Notes: generated by a model not told the origin, from the sequence alone. DNA of 64,000 bases from Pseudomonas sp. R4-35-07 (GCF_003852235.1 NZ_CP027732.1:930001-994000), one strand, 5' to 3'; counted from the stretch's first letter, positions 47,114 to 56,971 are shown. Numbers and translations are program-made.

Positions 47114-48208
47114 ATGACGCCCCTAGAACGATATCAAGCTGATCTGAAACGCCCTGACTTCTTCCATGACGCGGCCCAGGAAAATGCGGTGCGTCATTTG
47201 CAGCGCCTGTACGAAGACCTGGTCGCGGCTTCGCAAAGCAAGCAGGGCATGCTCAGCAAGCTGTTTGGCAAGAAAGACCGCACGCCGGTCAAGGGCCTGT
47301 ACTTCTGGGGTGGCGTCGGCCGGGGCAAGACTTACCTGGTGGACACCTTCTTCGAAGCGCTGCCGTTCAAGGAAAAGGTCCGCACCCACTTCCACCGCTT
47401 CATGAAGCGCGTGCACGAAGAGATGAAGACCCTGCCGGGGGAGAAGAACCCGCTGACGATCATCGCCAAGCGTTTCTCCGACGAAGCGCGGGTGATCTGC
47501 TTCGATGAGTTCTTCGTTTCCGACATCACCGATGCCATGATCCTCGGCACCTTGATGGAAGAGCTGTTCAAGAACGGCGTGACCCTGGTCGCCACCTCGA
47601 ACATCGTGCCCGATGGTCTCTACAAGGATGGCCTGCAGCGCGCACGCTTCCTGCCGGCCATTGCGTTGATCAAGGAGCACACCGATATCGTCAACGTCGA
47701 CAGCGGCGTCGACTATCGTTTGCGTCACCTCGAGCAAGCGGAGCTGTTCCACTTCCCGCTCAATGAGGCGGCCCACGACAGCCTGAAGAAAAGCTTCCGC
47801 GCGTTGACGCCGGAATGCACCCAGGCCGTGGAAAACGACAAGTTGATGATCGAAAACCGCGAAATCATCGCTTTACGTACTTGCGATGACGTGGCCTGGT
47901 TCGAATTCCGCCAACTGTGCGACGGCCCGCGTAGCCAGAACGACTACATCGAATTGGGCAAGATCTTCCATGCGGTGATCTTGAGCGGTGTGGAACAGAT
48001 GGGCGTGACCACCGACGACATCGCGCGGCGTTTTATCAACATGGTCGACGAGTTCTATGACCGTAACGTCAAGCTGATCATCTCGGCGGAAGTCGAACTC
48101 AAGGACCTCTACACGGGTGGTCGCTTGAACTTCGAATTCCAACGCACCTTGAGTCGTTTGCTGGAAATGCAGTCCCACGAATTCCTTTCGCGCGGCCACA
48201 AACCGTAA
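47114..48208 (+). CDS. zapE: Cell division ATPase ZapE (AFG1 family)
   Basis: 364 residues. Walker A FWGGVGRGKT (about residue 63-72), Walker B VICFDEFFVSD, and sensor/Arg-finger segment TLVATSNIVPDGLYKDGLQR. ZapE associates with FtsZ at the division site in E. coli and with AFG1/LACE1 functions in mitochondria. Start at ATG 47114 gives the family N-terminus MTPLERYQADL; the longer frame reads into the trpS tail. Confidence 0.93.
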   Translation: MTPLERYQADLKRPDFFHDAAQENAVRHLQRLYEDLVAASQSKQGMLSKLFGKKDRTPVKGLYFWGGVGRGKTYLVDTFFEALPFKEKVRTHFHRFMKRVHEEMKTLPGEKNPLTIIAKRFSDEARVICFDEFFVSDITDAMILGTLMEELFKNGVTLVATSNIVPDGLYKDGLQRARFLPAIALIKEHTDIVNVDSGVDYRLRHLEQAELFHFPLNEAAHDSLKKSFRALTPECTQAVENDKLMIENREIIALRTCDDVAWFEFRQLCDGPRSQNDYIELGKIFHAVILSGVEQMGVTTDDIARRFINMVDEFYDRNVKLIISAEVELKDLYTGGRLNFEFQRTLSRLLEMQSHEFLSRGHKP

Positions 48209-48225
48209 GGCCAATGTAGATCAAA

Positions 48226-48318
48226 GTGTGGGAGGGGGCTTGCTCCCGATGGCGGTGGATCAGTGCCAGATGTACTTACTGACACACTGCTATCGGGGGC
48301 AAGCCCCCTCCCACATTT
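48226..48318. repeat. REPIN-type inverted repeat (GTGGGAGGGGGCTTGC family)
   Basis: Third copy in the window, between the zapE stop and the convergent GlxA-like regulator gene. Arms TGTGGGAGGGGGCTTGCTCC and GGGGGCAAGCCCCCTCCCAC with the same internal GATGGCGGTGG/CACTGCTATC pair. Confidence 0.88.
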
Positions 48319-48337
48319 GTCCTGTATGAACCCCTGC

Positions 48338-49333
48338 CTACGCGGCCTGCTGGAACTGCTGGCGATACTGATTCGGCGACAACTCCGTGTGCTGCCTGAA
48401 CAACCGCGCAAAGAAACTCGCATCGTCGTAACCCACCTCATAGCTGATGGTCTTGATGCTCTTGCGGCTGCCCGACAGCAGGCCCTTGGCCGTCTCGATG
48501 CGCAGGCGTTGCAGATAATGCAGCGGCTTGTCGCCGGTGGCGGTCTGGAAGCGTCGCATGAAGTTGCGGATGCTCATGCCGTGCTCGCGGGCGACGTCTT
48601 CAAAGCGGAACTTGTCGGCAAAGTGTTCTTCGAGCCAATGCTGGATCTGCAGGATGATCACATCCTGGTGCAGCTTCTGCCCGCCAAAACCGATGCGCCC
48701 TGGCGAGTAGCTGCGTTGCACCTCATACAGGATGTCGCGGGCCACGGCCTGGGCGATGTTGGCGCCGCAGAAGCGTTCGATCAGATAAATGTAGAGGTCG
48801 CACGCTGAGGTGGTGCCGCCGGCGCAATACAGGTTATCGGCGTCGGTCAGGTGCTTGTCCTGGTTGAGTTGCACCTTGGGGAAGCGTTCGCTGAAGGCGG
48901 TGAAGAAGCGCCAGTAGGTGGTCGCCTCCTTGCCATCGAGCAGGCCTGCTTCGGCCAGCCAGAACACACCGGTGGCTTCTCCGCACAGCACGGCGCCGCG
49001 GGCGTGCTGTTCGCGCAGCCAGGGCAGTACCTGTGGGTAGCGGGTGCACAAGGCCTCGAAGTCGTCCCAGAAGGCGGGCAGCACGATGATGTCGGCATCT
49101 TCCAGGCCGCCGTCCACCGGCATGATCACATTGCTGAAGCTGCGTACCGATTGCCCGTCGGGGCTGACCAGGCGCGTCTCGAATGCGGGTGTCAGGCCCA
49201 GGCCCTGTTGCTTGCCATACCGCAGGCTGGCGAGATGGAAGAAATCCTTGGCTTGCATGAGGGTTGAAGCGAAGACCCGATCGACGGCCAGGATGCTGAC
49301 GCGCCGCAAGGGCGTAGAGATTTGGTTAGACAT
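48338..49333 (-). CDS. GlxA-family AraC-type transcriptional regulator
   Basis: 331 residues: an N-terminal DJ-1/PfpI-like amidotransferase fold (residues ~10-190, with the elbow Cys in AVLCGEATGVFWLA) and a C-terminal AraC double helix-turn-helix (FRFEDVAREHGMSIRNFMRR and IKTISYEVGYDDASFFARLF). GlxA regulators often sense quaternary ammonium or amino-acid derivatives; the target here is not evident. Divergent from the acyl-CoA dehydrogenase gene 145 bases away, a plausible target. Confidence 0.9.
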   Translation of the reverse strand: MSNQISTPLRRVSILAVDRVFASTLMQAKDFFHLASLRYGKQQGLGLTPAFETRLVSPDGQSVRSFSNVIMPVDGGLEDADIIVLPAFWDDFEALCTRYPQVLPWLREQHARGAVLCGEATGVFWLAEAGLLDGKEATTYWRFFTAFSERFPKVQLNQDKHLTDADNLYCAGGTTSACDLYIYLIERFCGANIAQAVARDILYEVQRSYSPGRIGFGGQKLHQDVIILQIQHWLEEHFADKFRFEDVAREHGMSIRNFMRRFQTATGDKPLHYLQRLRIETAKGLLSGSRKSIKTISYEVGYDDASFFARLFRQHTELSPNQYRQQFQQAA

Positions 49334-49478
49334 AATTTCATTTATTCTTATAGGGGAAAGTGGTCACCAGACGGCTGGATCGTCTTATTTTTTGTCGCAT
49401 GTGTCCAGTGTCCCGTGACGCATTCGCGGCATAGGCTCAGTGGGCTCATTCTTGTCCGACAATCCTCACAGGTGACCC

Positions 49479-50615
49479 ATGATTCCCAGAACCTTGTTCA
49501 GCCCGGAGCACGAACTCTTCCGCGAAAGCGTGCGTACCTTCCTCGACAAAGACGCCGCGCCATTCCATGGGCAATGGGAGAAACAGGGTTACATCGACCG
49601 CAACCTCTGGAACAAGGCGGGGGAGGCGGGGATGCTGTGTTCGCATGTACCGGAAGAATACGGTGGGCTGGGCGCGGATTTTCTTTACAGCGCGGTCGTG
49701 ATCGAAGAGATCAGCCGCCTGGGCTTGACCGGCATTGGCTTTTCCCTGCATTCGGACATTGTTGCGCCGTACATCCTGCATTACGGCAGTGAGGCGTTGA
49801 AGCACAAGTACCTGCCCAAGCTGATCTCCGGCGAGATGGTCACGGCCATCGCCATGACCGAGCCGGGGGCCGGTTCCGACCTGCAAGGGGTGAAGACAAC
49901 GGCGGTGTTGGACGGTGATGACTATGTGATCAACGGCTCCAAGACGTTCATCACCAACGGCTACCTGGCCGACCTGGTTATTGTGGTGGCCAAGACCGAC
50001 CCCAAGGCCGGCGCCAAGGGCACCAGCCTGTTCCTGGTCGAGGCCGACACGCCGGGCTTCGATAAGGGCAAACGCCTGGAGAAGGTCGGCATGAAGGCCC
50101 AGGACACCTCTGAGCTTTTCTTCCAGGACGTGCGTGTGCCCAAGGAAAACCTGCTGGGCCAGGCCGGCATGGGCTTCGCATATTTGATGCAGGAATTGCC
50201 CCAGGAGCGGCTGACGGTGGCGATTGGTGCGCTGTCGTCAGCTGAGGCGGCGTTGCAGTGGACGCTGGATTACACCCGCGAGCGCAAGGCGTTCGGCAAG
50301 GCGATAGCTGACTTTCAAAATACCCGCTTCAAGCTGGCAGAAATGGCCACTGAGATTCAGATCGGCCGTGTGTTCGTGGACAAATGCCTGGCGCTGCACC
50401 TGGAAGGCAAGCTGGATGTGCCCACGGCGGCGATGGCCAAGTATTGGGCCACGGACCTGCAATGCAAGGTGCTCGATGAGTGCGTGCAACTGCACGGCGG
50501 GTACGGTTTCATGTGGGAATACCCGATTGCCCGTGCGTGGGCGGACGCGCGGGTGCAGCGGATTTATGCGGGGACCAATGAAATCATGAAGGAGATCATT
50601 GCGCGGGCGCTTTGA
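49479..50615 (+). CDS. Acyl-CoA dehydrogenase, long-chain type
   Basis: 378-residue FAD enzyme. Motif AIAMTEPGAGSDLQG (FAD/acyl contacts) and C-terminal RIYAGTNEIMKEIIARAL. The position of the catalytic Glu in medium/short-chain enzymes (YEGT) is Ala here (YAGT), as in LCAD and isovaleryl-CoA dehydrogenases, which use a Glu elsewhere. This points to long-chain or branched substrates. AGGTGACCC precedes the ATG. Confidence 0.92.
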   Translation: MIPRTLFSPEHELFRESVRTFLDKDAAPFHGQWEKQGYIDRNLWNKAGEAGMLCSHVPEEYGGLGADFLYSAVVIEEISRLGLTGIGFSLHSDIVAPYILHYGSEALKHKYLPKLISGEMVTAIAMTEPGAGSDLQGVKTTAVLDGDDYVINGSKTFITNGYLADLVIVVAKTDPKAGAKGTSLFLVEADTPGFDKGKRLEKVGMKAQDTSELFFQDVRVPKENLLGQAGMGFAYLMQELPQERLTVAIGALSSAEAALQWTLDYTRERKAFGKAIADFQNTRFKLAEMATEIQIGRVFVDKCLALHLEGKLDVPTAAMAKYWATDLQCKVLDECVQLHGGYGFMWEYPIARAWADARVQRIYAGTNEIMKEIIARAL

Positions 50616-50616
50616 T

Positions 50617-50729
50617 GCTCGTTCCCACGCTCCGCGTGGGAATGCCTCAGATGACGCTCCGCGTCATGGCTCTTGCAGCGGACGCGGAGCGTCCAAGCCG
50701 GCGTTCCCACGCAGAGCGTGGGAACGATC
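50617..50729. repeat. GTTCCCACGC-type inverted repeat element
   Basis: Second copy of the element at 26845: CGTTCCCACGCTCCGCGTGG at the left, GACGCTCCGCGTC and GGACGCGGAGCGTCC in the middle, and CCCACGCAGAGCGTGGGAACG at the right. It fills the space between two convergent genes and could terminate both. Confidence 0.82.
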
Positions 50730-50731
50730 AA

Positions 50732-51772
50732 TCAAGGCGCCGGATTCGGATGATCCTTTTGAATCGCCTCAATCCCTTCCAGCACTTCTTTGGACAATTT
50801 CAAATCGGCACTGGCAATGTTGCTGTCCAACTGCTCCAGGCTCGTGGCCCCGATAATATTGCTGGTCACAAACGGCTGTTGCGTCACAAACGCCAACGCC
50901 ATCTGCGCCGGGTCCAGCCCATGCTCCCGCGCCAGTGCCACATAACGGCTGCACGCCGCTTCCGACTGTGGGTTGAAATAGCGGCTGAAGCGGCTGTACT
51001 CCGTCAGACGCGCCTTGGCCGGGCGCGCACCGCCTTCGTATTTGCCGCTGAGCATGCCGAACGCCAGTGGTGAGTAGGCCAGCAAACCGCAGTGTTCGCG
51101 GATGGCAATTTCTGCCAGGCCCACTTCAAAGCTGCGGTTGAGCAGGTTGTAGGGGTTCTGGATCGACACCGCGCGGGTCCAGCCACGGGCTTCGGCCAGG
51201 GCCAGGAATTTCATGGTGCCCCACGGGGTTTCGTTGGACAGGCCAATGTGGCGGATCTTGCCGGCCTTGACCTGCTCATCCAGCGCTTCGAGGGTTTCCT
51301 CCAGTGGGGTGAGGTCGTCTTCGTCCTTGTGCTTGTAGCTCAGTTGGCCAAAGAAATTGGTGCTGCGCTCCGGCCAGTGCAACTGGTAGAGATCGATCCA
51401 GTCGGTTTGCAAGCGCTTGAGGCTGGCGTCGAGGGCGTCGACGATATGCTTGCGGTTGTGGCGCAGGTAGCCATCGCGGATATAGTCGATGGTGTTGCCG
51501 GGGCCGGCGATCTTGCTGGCGAGGATCCAGTCGGCGCGATCGCCACGGCTCTTGAAGTAATTACCGATATAACGCTCGGTGGTGGCGTAGGTTTCGGCCT
51601 TGGGCGGTACCGGATACATTTCTGCCGTGTCGAGGAAGTTGATGCCCGCGGCCTTGGCCCGTTCGATCTGTGCGAAGGCCTCTGGCTCGCTGTTCTGCTC
51701 GCCCCAGGTCATGGTGCCCAAGGCAATCGCGCTTACGTTCAGATCGGTCCGGCCCAGCTGTCGATAATCCAT
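50732..51772 (-). CDS. Tas-like aldo/keto reductase
   Basis: 346 residues of the AKR fold. Starts MDYRQLGRTDLNVSAIALGT; catalytic Asp/Tyr in NFLDTAEMYPVPPK, Lys in LASKIAGPG, His in LYQLHWPERS; C-terminal PFVTSNIIGATSLEQLDSNI. Size and NTWE-like start are those of E. coli Tas/YajO-type proteins. ATG 51772 has GGAGT upstream; the upstream frame is not coding. Confidence 0.9.
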   Translation of the reverse strand: MDYRQLGRTDLNVSAIALGTMTWGEQNSEPEAFAQIERAKAAGINFLDTAEMYPVPPKAETYATTERYIGNYFKSRGDRADWILASKIAGPGNTIDYIRDGYLRHNRKHIVDALDASLKRLQTDWIDLYQLHWPERSTNFFGQLSYKHKDEDDLTPLEETLEALDEQVKAGKIRHIGLSNETPWGTMKFLALAEARGWTRAVSIQNPYNLLNRSFEVGLAEIAIREHCGLLAYSPLAFGMLSGKYEGGARPAKARLTEYSRFSRYFNPQSEAACSRYVALAREHGLDPAQMALAFVTQQPFVTSNIIGATSLEQLDSNIASADLKLSKEVLEGIEAIQKDHPNPAP

Positions 51773-51945
51773 CGGGTACTCCTTCAGGGGAAAACATTCA
51801 TAAAAGCAGGTTGAATTTTTTTTCGCAATCTGCATAATTGCCCACCTCTTTCTGCAGTGGAAGTGATGCGCCGTCTGCCGAAGAATCTTGCCGTTGAACG
51901 GACGCGCTGACCCGAGCCCCCGATAGCGTCTGTATCCGGCTGCCT

Positions 51946-51973
51946 TTGACCTTGTCAAAGTACGCACTATTCA
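51946..51973 (+). promoter_or_regulatory. Candidate promoter of rplM-rpsI
   Basis: TTGACC and TATTCA separated by 16 bases, about 50 bases before the rplM ATG. The leader that follows is short; in E. coli this operon is autoregulated by L13, but no equivalent site could be identified here. Confidence 0.4.
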
Positions 51974-52022
51974 GTAAGATCCGCCGTCTAATTTACAGGG
52001 CGGCCCCTGAGGCTATTAAAGA

Positions 52023-52451
52023 ATGACAACTTTTACTGCAAAACCGGAAACAGTTCAGCGCGACTGGTTTGTCGTCGACGCCGCTGGTCAGACCCTGGGT
52101 CGTCTGGCCACTGAAGTCGCCAGCCGTCTGCGTGGCAAGCACAAGCCTGAATACACCCCGCACGTTGATACCGGTGACTACATTGTCATCATCAACGCTG
52201 AGCAGGTACGTGTTACCGGCAACAAAGCGCAAGACAAAATGTACTACCGTCACTCCGGTTTCCCAGGCGGTATCAAGTCTTCCAACTTTGAAGGCCTGAT
52301 CTCCAAGAAGCCTGAAGCCCCGATCGAAATCGCGGTCAAAGGCATGCTGCCTAAGGGCCCACTGGGTCGCGATATGTTTCGCAAGCTGAAAGTCTATGCG
52401 GGCGCTGTACACCCTCATGCTGCTCAGCAGCCCCAAGAACTGAAGTTTTAA
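52023..52451 (+). CDS. rplM: 50S ribosomal protein L13
   Basis: 142 residues, the standard length. Typical sequence ([34 protein letters not shown] at the C-terminus). Early 50S assembly protein. Followed by rpsI after 14 bases in the conserved L13-S9 operon. Confidence 0.98.
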   Translation: MTTFTAKPETVQRDWFVVDAAGQTLGRLATEVASRLRGKHKPEYTPHVDTGDYIVIINAEQVRVTGNKAQDKMYYRHSGFPGGIKSSNFEGLISKKPEAPIEIAVKGMLPKGPLGRDMFRKLKVYAGAVHPHAAQQPQELKF

Positions 52452-52465
52452 CGGAATAGTTCATT

Positions 52466-52858
52466 ATGTCGGCGACTCAAAATTACGGCACTGGCCGTCG
52501 CAAAACCGCAACCGCACGCGTTTTCCTGCGTCCGGGCACTGGTAACATCTCGATCAACAACCGCACTCTGGAAAATTTCTTCGGCCGCGAAACTGCCCGC
52601 ATGGTAGTTCGTCAGCCGCTGGAACTGACCGAGACTGTTGAAAAGTTCGACATCTACGTCACCGTTATCGGTGGCGGTGTAAGTGGTCAAGCTGGCGCAA
52701 TCCGCCACGGTATCACTCGCGCTCTGATGCAGTACGACGAAACCCTGCGTGGCGCTCTGCGCAAAGCTGGCTTCGTTACTCGCGATGCTCGTGAAGTTGA
52801 ACGTAAGAAAGTCGGTCTGCGTAAAGCGCGTAAGCGTCCGCAGTACTCGAAGCGTTAA
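52466..52858 (+). CDS. rpsI: 30S ribosomal protein S9
   Basis: 130 residues ending in the characteristic basic tail [12 protein letters not shown], which reaches the ribosomal P site. [19 protein letters not shown] at the N-terminus is the family signature. Second gene of the L13-S9 operon. Confidence 0.98.
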   Translation: MSATQNYGTGRRKTATARVFLRPGTGNISINNRTLENFFGRETARMVVRQPLELTETVEKFDIYVTVIGGGVSGQAGAIRHGITRALMQYDETLRGALRKAGFVTRDAREVERKKVGLRKARKRPQYSKR

Positions 52859-52878
52859 TTCGCTTTACGTTCCACAAA

Positions 52879-52913
52879 AACGCCCAGCCTCCTCACGGAG
52901 CTGGGCGTTTTTT
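52879..52913 (+). terminator. Terminator of rplM-rpsI
   Basis: Stem ACGCCCAGC-CTCCTCACGGA-GCTGGGCGT followed by TTTTTT, about 20 bases after the rpsI stop. Confidence 0.88.
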
Positions 52914-53124
52914 ATTGCCTGCGATTTATGCACATTTTTCGCCGTGACAACTTGCCACATCCACAGACCCCCTATACTACAAGGCCTGGGGGTGGTGGCC
53001 CGGGCAATTCCCTTGTCATCCGTGGGGCTTTTCATTACCATCCGTCAAAATTTTTATAAGTAAAGATTCAACACTTAGTAGACGCCTGATTTAACAGGCC
53101 AAAAAGCTGATGGGAGAGGACTGA

Positions 53125-53718
53125 ATGAGCAATGACGGCGTGAATGCAGGCCGGCGTCGCTTCTTGGTAGCAGCCACATCCGTGGTGGGTGCTGCAGGAG
53201 CGGTGGGGGCTGCGGTCCCGTTCGTGGGGTCATGGTTTCCCAGTGCCAAGGCGAAAGCCGCAGGTGCACCGGTGAAGGTGAATGTCAGCAAGATCGAGCC
53301 AGGGCAGCAGATGATTGCTGAATGGCGCGGCCAGCCGGTATTCATTGTTCGTCGTACCGAGGAAATCCTGGGGAATCTGAAAAAGATCGAAGGCCAGTTG
53401 TCTGACCCTAAATCCGAGAATTCCGACCAGCCCGCCTACGCCAAGAACGAAGTGCGTTCGATCAAGCCAGAGATTCTGTTGCTGGTAGGTCTGTGTACCC
53501 ACCTGGGTTGCTCACCCACCTTTCGCCCGGAAGTCGCCCCTGTCGACTTGGGCAAGGACTGGGTCGGCGGTTATTTCTGCCCGTGTCACGGTTCCCATTA
53601 CGACCTTGCCGGCCGTGTCTACAAGTCTCAGCCCGCGCCCCTGAACCTGCCGGTTCCTCCGCATACCTACGAAACTGACGACCTCATTGTCATTGGCCTC
53701 GATAAGGAGAACGCGTGA
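53125..53718 (+). CDS. petA: Ubiquinol-cytochrome c reductase Rieske iron-sulfur subunit
   Basis: 197 residues. Twin-arginine-type N-terminus (GRRRFLVAATSVVGAAGAVG) that stays as the membrane anchor, then the Rieske domain with both cluster ligand motifs, CTHLGC and CPCHGS, joined by the structural disulfide pair. Subunit of the bc1 complex. Stop overlaps the petB start (GTGATG). Confidence 0.97.
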   Translation: MSNDGVNAGRRRFLVAATSVVGAAGAVGAAVPFVGSWFPSAKAKAAGAPVKVNVSKIEPGQQMIAEWRGQPVFIVRRTEEILGNLKKIEGQLSDPKSENSDQPAYAKNEVRSIKPEILLLVGLCTHLGCSPTFRPEVAPVDLGKDWVGGYFCPCHGSHYDLAGRVYKSQPAPLNLPVPPHTYETDDLIVIGLDKENA

Positions 53719-54929
53719 TGAGCAAGTTCATGGATTGGGTGGATGCGCGTTTCCCCGCCACCAAAATGTGGGAAGACCATCTCAGCAAATATTACGCGCC
53801 AAAAAACTTCAACTTCTTCTACTTCTTCGGCTCCCTGGCACTGCTGGTGCTGGTCAACCAGATCGTCACCGGTGTGTGGTTGACGATGAGCTACACGCCG
53901 TCTGCGGAAGAGGCGTTCGCCTCCGTCGAATACATCATGCGTGACGTCGAGTACGGCTCGATCCTGCGCCTGCTGCACTCCACCGGCGCGTCGGCGTTCT
54001 TCATCGTCGTCTACCTGCACATGTTCCGTGGCTTGCTCTATGGCTCGTACCAGAAGCCGCGCGAACTGGTGTGGGTGTTCGGCATGCTGATCTACCTGGC
54101 GCTGATGGCCGAAGCGTTCATGGGCTATCTGCTGCCGTGGGGCCAGATGTCGTACTGGGGTGCCCAGGTGATCATCTCGCTGTTCGGGGCGATCCCGGTG
54201 ATCGGCAACGACCTGACCCAGTGGATCCGTGGCGACTACCTGATCTCCGGCATTACCCTGAACCGCTTCTTTGCCCTGCACGTTGTCGCCTTGCCGATCG
54301 TGATCCTGGGCCTGGTGGTGCTGCACATCCTGGCGCTGCATGAAGTGGGCTCCAACAACCCGGATGGCGTGGATATCAAGAAGCATAAGGATGAGAACGG
54401 CATCCCACTCGATGGCATTCCATTCCACCCTTATTACACCGTGAAAGACATTGTCGGCGTGGTCGTGTTCCTGTTCGTGTTCTGCTCGATCGTGTTCTTT
54501 TTCCCGGAGATGGGTGGTTATTTCCTCGAGAAGCCTAACTTCGAACAAGCCAACGCGTTCAAGACGCCCGAGCACATTGCCCCGGTCTGGTACTTCACGC
54601 CGTTCTACGCAATCCTGCGGGCGATCCCCGACAAACTCATGGGCGTGATCGCCATGGGCGCGGCGATCGCGGTGCTGTTCGTGCTGCCGTGGCTGGACCG
54701 CAGCCCGGTCAAGTCCATGCGCTATAAGGGTTGGCTGAGCAAGATCTGGCTGTGGGTGTTCTGCATTGCATTCGTGATCCTGGGTGTGCTGGGCGTATTG
54801 GCGCCGACCCCTGAGCGCACGTTGCTGTCGCAGGTCTGCACCTTCCTGTACTTCGCCTACTTCATTCTGATGCCGTTCTACACCCGGCTCGAGAAGACCA
54901 AACCGGTTCCGGAAAGGGTGACTGGCTGA
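53718..54929 (+). CDS. petB: Cytochrome b of the bc1 complex
   Basis: 403 residues with eight to nine membrane helices. Heme-ligating His pairs are in RLLHSTGASAFFIVVYLHMF and RFFALHVVALP with VVLHILALHEVG; the Qo-site PEWY-type loop appears as APVWYF. ATG 53718 is adjacent to the petA stop; a GTG one codon earlier is less likely. Overlaps petC start at 54929. Confidence 0.97.
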   Translation: MSKFMDWVDARFPATKMWEDHLSKYYAPKNFNFFYFFGSLALLVLVNQIVTGVWLTMSYTPSAEEAFASVEYIMRDVEYGSILRLLHSTGASAFFIVVYLHMFRGLLYGSYQKPRELVWVFGMLIYLALMAEAFMGYLLPWGQMSYWGAQVIISLFGAIPVIGNDLTQWIRGDYLISGITLNRFFALHVVALPIVILGLVVLHILALHEVGSNNPDGVDIKKHKDENGIPLDGIPFHPYYTVKDIVGVVVFLFVFCSIVFFFPEMGGYFLEKPNFEQANAFKTPEHIAPVWYFTPFYAILRAIPDKLMGVIAMGAAIAVLFVLPWLDRSPVKSMRYKGWLSKIWLWVFCIAFVILGVLGVLAPTPERTLLSQVCTFLYFAYFILMPFYTRLEKTKPVPERVTG

Positions 54930-55708
54930 TGAAAAAATTATTTGTTGCATTAGTGCTTGCGGCCCTGCCGCTTCTGTCTTTGGCTGCCGAGCATGGCGCG
55001 GAACTGGAAAAGGTCGACATCGACGTCGCCGATAAAGCCGCTTTGCAAGATGGTGCACGTACCTTTGCCAACTACTGCATGGGCTGCCACAGCGCCAAGT
55101 TCCAGCGCTACGAGCGGGTTGCCGATGACTTGGGCATCCCCCATGAGTTGATGCTGGAGAAACTGGTATTCACCGGAGCCAAGATCGGCGACCACATGAA
55201 CATCGGCATGAAACCGGCAGACGCCAAGGCCTGGTTCGGTGCAGCACCGCCCGACCTGACCCTGGTGGCGCGCGTGCGTGGCACCGACTGGCTCTATGGC
55301 TACCTCAAATCCTTCTACGAAGACCCCGCCCGCCCTTGGGGCGTGAACAACAAAGTGTTCCCGAACGTCGGCATGCCTAACGTTCTGGTCGGCCTGCAGG
55401 GGCGCCAAGTGGTAGGATGCAAGCAAGTCCAGGTCGTTGAAGACGGCAAGAAGCAATATGATCCGTTGACCGGCACGCCGCTGACCCATGAAGCGTGCGA
55501 TCAACTGACCATCGTGCCCAAGACCGGTACGCTGAATGAAGAGCAGTTCGACGAGAAGGTCAAGAACCTGGTGACCTTCCTGGCCTACTCGGCCAACCCG
55601 GTCAAACTGCAGCATCAGCGCATCGGTACCTACGTCTTGCTGTACCTGGCTTTCTTCTTCGTATTCGCCTATCTGCTCAAACGCGAGTACTGGAAGGATG
55701 TGCATTGA
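54929..55708 (+). CDS. petC: Cytochrome c1 of the bc1 complex
   Basis: 259 residues. Signal peptide (MKKLFVALVLAALPLLSLA), heme-binding CMGCHSAK (about residue 51), the axial Met region in MNIGMKPADAKAWFG, and a C-terminal anchor helix (LLYLAFFFVFAYLLKREYWK). Completes the petABC operon; one-base overlap with petB. Confidence 0.97.
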   Translation: MKKLFVALVLAALPLLSLAAEHGAELEKVDIDVADKAALQDGARTFANYCMGCHSAKFQRYERVADDLGIPHELMLEKLVFTGAKIGDHMNIGMKPADAKAWFGAAPPDLTLVARVRGTDWLYGYLKSFYEDPARPWGVNNKVFPNVGMPNVLVGLQGRQVVGCKQVQVVEDGKKQYDPLTGTPLTHEACDQLTIVPKTGTLNEEQFDEKVKNLVTFLAYSANPVKLQHQRIGTYVLLYLAFFFVFAYLLKREYWKDVH

Positions 55709-55737
55709 TCCAACCGTAAGCAATTGCTGTTAATCTT

Positions 55738-55818
55738 GCGCGCCCAGCGGCATCTCTGAACACGTAGCGTCGGTTGTTCCAGACGTTACAGAGATGCTCC
55801 CTGGGCGCGCTCGTTTTT
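55738..55818 (+). terminator. Long imperfect terminator after petABC
   Basis: GCGCGCCCAG plus GCATCTCTG on the left pair with CAGAGATGC plus CTGGGCGCGC on the right, followed by TCGTTTTTG. The loop is unusually large (about 30 bases). It sits between petC and sspA, limiting read-through. Confidence 0.7.
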
Positions 55819-55855
55819 GAGCTTCCGATAATTTCAACAAGCGAGGAGGACCGCC

Positions 55856-56473
55856 ATGGGCGTGACCAACCGGTTGGCCTGTTACTCCGACCCCGCCGAC
55901 CACTATTCCCACCGAGTACGCATCGTGCTCGCAGAGAAGGGTGTCAGCGCCGAGATCATCAGTGTGGAAGCGGGCCGTCAGCCGCCGAAACTGATCGAAG
56001 TGAACCCTTACGGCAGCTTGCCCACCCTGGTCGATCGTGACCTGGCGTTGTGGGAGTCAACCGTGGTGATGGAATACTTGGATGAGCGTTACCCGCATCC
56101 GCCTTTACTGCCGGTGTACCCGGTGGCGCGCGCCAACAGCCGCCTGCTGATCCATCGGATTCAGCGTGACTGGTGCCGGCTGGTGGATGTGATTCTGGAT
56201 TCACGCAGCAAAGAGCCGGCCCGTGTCGTGGCGCGCAAGGAATTGCGCGAAAGCCTGACCGGCGTTTCGCCGCTGTTCGCCGACAAGCCTTTTTTCCTCA
56301 GTGAGGAACAAAGCTTGGTGGATTGCTGCCTATTACCCATACTCTGGCGCTTGCCGATTATGGGCATTGAACTGCCGCGGCCTGCCAAGCCGCTGCTTGA
56401 TTACATGGAGCGCCAGTTTGCGCGTGAGGCTTTCCAGGCGAGTCTGTCTGGTGTCGAACGCGATATGCGCTAA
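55856..56473 (+). CDS. sspA: Stringent starvation protein A (glutathione S-transferase fold)
   Basis: 205 residues. GST N-domain ([20 protein letters not shown], then [19 protein letters not shown]) and helical C-domain ([14 protein letters not shown]). SspA binds RNA polymerase and alters promoter choice in starvation. GAGGAGG 8-9 bases before the ATG. sspB follows 17 bases later. Confidence 0.95.
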   Translation: MGVTNRLACYSDPADHYSHRVRIVLAEKGVSAEIISVEAGRQPPKLIEVNPYGSLPTLVDRDLALWESTVVMEYLDERYPHPPLLPVYPVARANSRLLIHRIQRDWCRLVDVILDSRSKEPARVVARKELRESLTGVSPLFADKPFFLSEEQSLVDCCLLPILWRLPIMGIELPRPAKPLLDYMERQFAREAFQASLSGVERDMR

Positions 56474-56490
56474 GGCTTAAGGAGCCGCTG

Positions 56491-56910
56491 ATGAACTCCA
56501 GTCGACCCTACCTGGTCCGCGCGCTCTATGAGTGGATTGTGGACAACGATTGCACCCCGCACATGCTGGTCAATTCCGAATTTCCTGCGGTGCAGGTTCC
56601 GCAGGGTTTTGCCAGTGACGGACAGATTGTATTGAACGTATCGCCCAGTGCCGTGCGCCACCTGCACATGGACAACGAAGCGGTCAGCTTCGAAGGGCGT
56701 TTCGGCGGCGTGCCGCATACGCTGTTTGTGCCGATTGGCGCCATCCTCGGGATTTATGCCCGTGAGAATGGCCAAGGCATGGTGTTCGATCTGGAGTCGC
56801 CTTTCGAGGATGACGAAACGATCGAAGGCGAAGGCGGCGATGATGTGCCGCCACCTGATAACGAGCCACCGCGCCCTACGGGCCGGCCGAGCTTGAAAGT
56901 GGTGAAGTAA
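56491..56910 (+). CDS. sspB: ClpXP adaptor SspB
   Basis: 139 residues. SspB fold (SRPYLVRALYEWIVDNDCTP, LNVSPSAVRHLHMDNEAVSF, LFVPIGAILGIYARENGQG), then an acidic linker and the conserved C-terminal ClpX-binding tail RPSLKVVK. Delivers ssrA-tagged proteins to ClpXP. Confidence 0.95.
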   Translation: MNSSRPYLVRALYEWIVDNDCTPHMLVNSEFPAVQVPQGFASDGQIVLNVSPSAVRHLHMDNEAVSFEGRFGGVPHTLFVPIGAILGIYARENGQGMVFDLESPFEDDETIEGEGGDDVPPPDNEPPRPTGRPSLKVVK

Positions 56911-56941
56911 GCGGCTGTTGCCTTCGGGCGAGCCTGAAAAA

Positions 56942-56971
56942 TGCCTCGGCGGTTGCCGGGGCTTTTTTTTG
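56942..56971 (+). terminator. Terminator of sspAB
   Basis: GCCTCGGC-GGTT-GCCGGGGC followed by TTTTTTTT, about 30 bases after the sspB stop. Confidence 0.85.

Noticed and set aside
49479..50615. Acyl-CoA dehydrogenase lacking the YEGT catalytic Glu as a possible dead enzyme
   Set aside because: LCAD and isovaleryl-CoA dehydrogenases normally have Gly or Ala at that position and use a Glu elsewhere.
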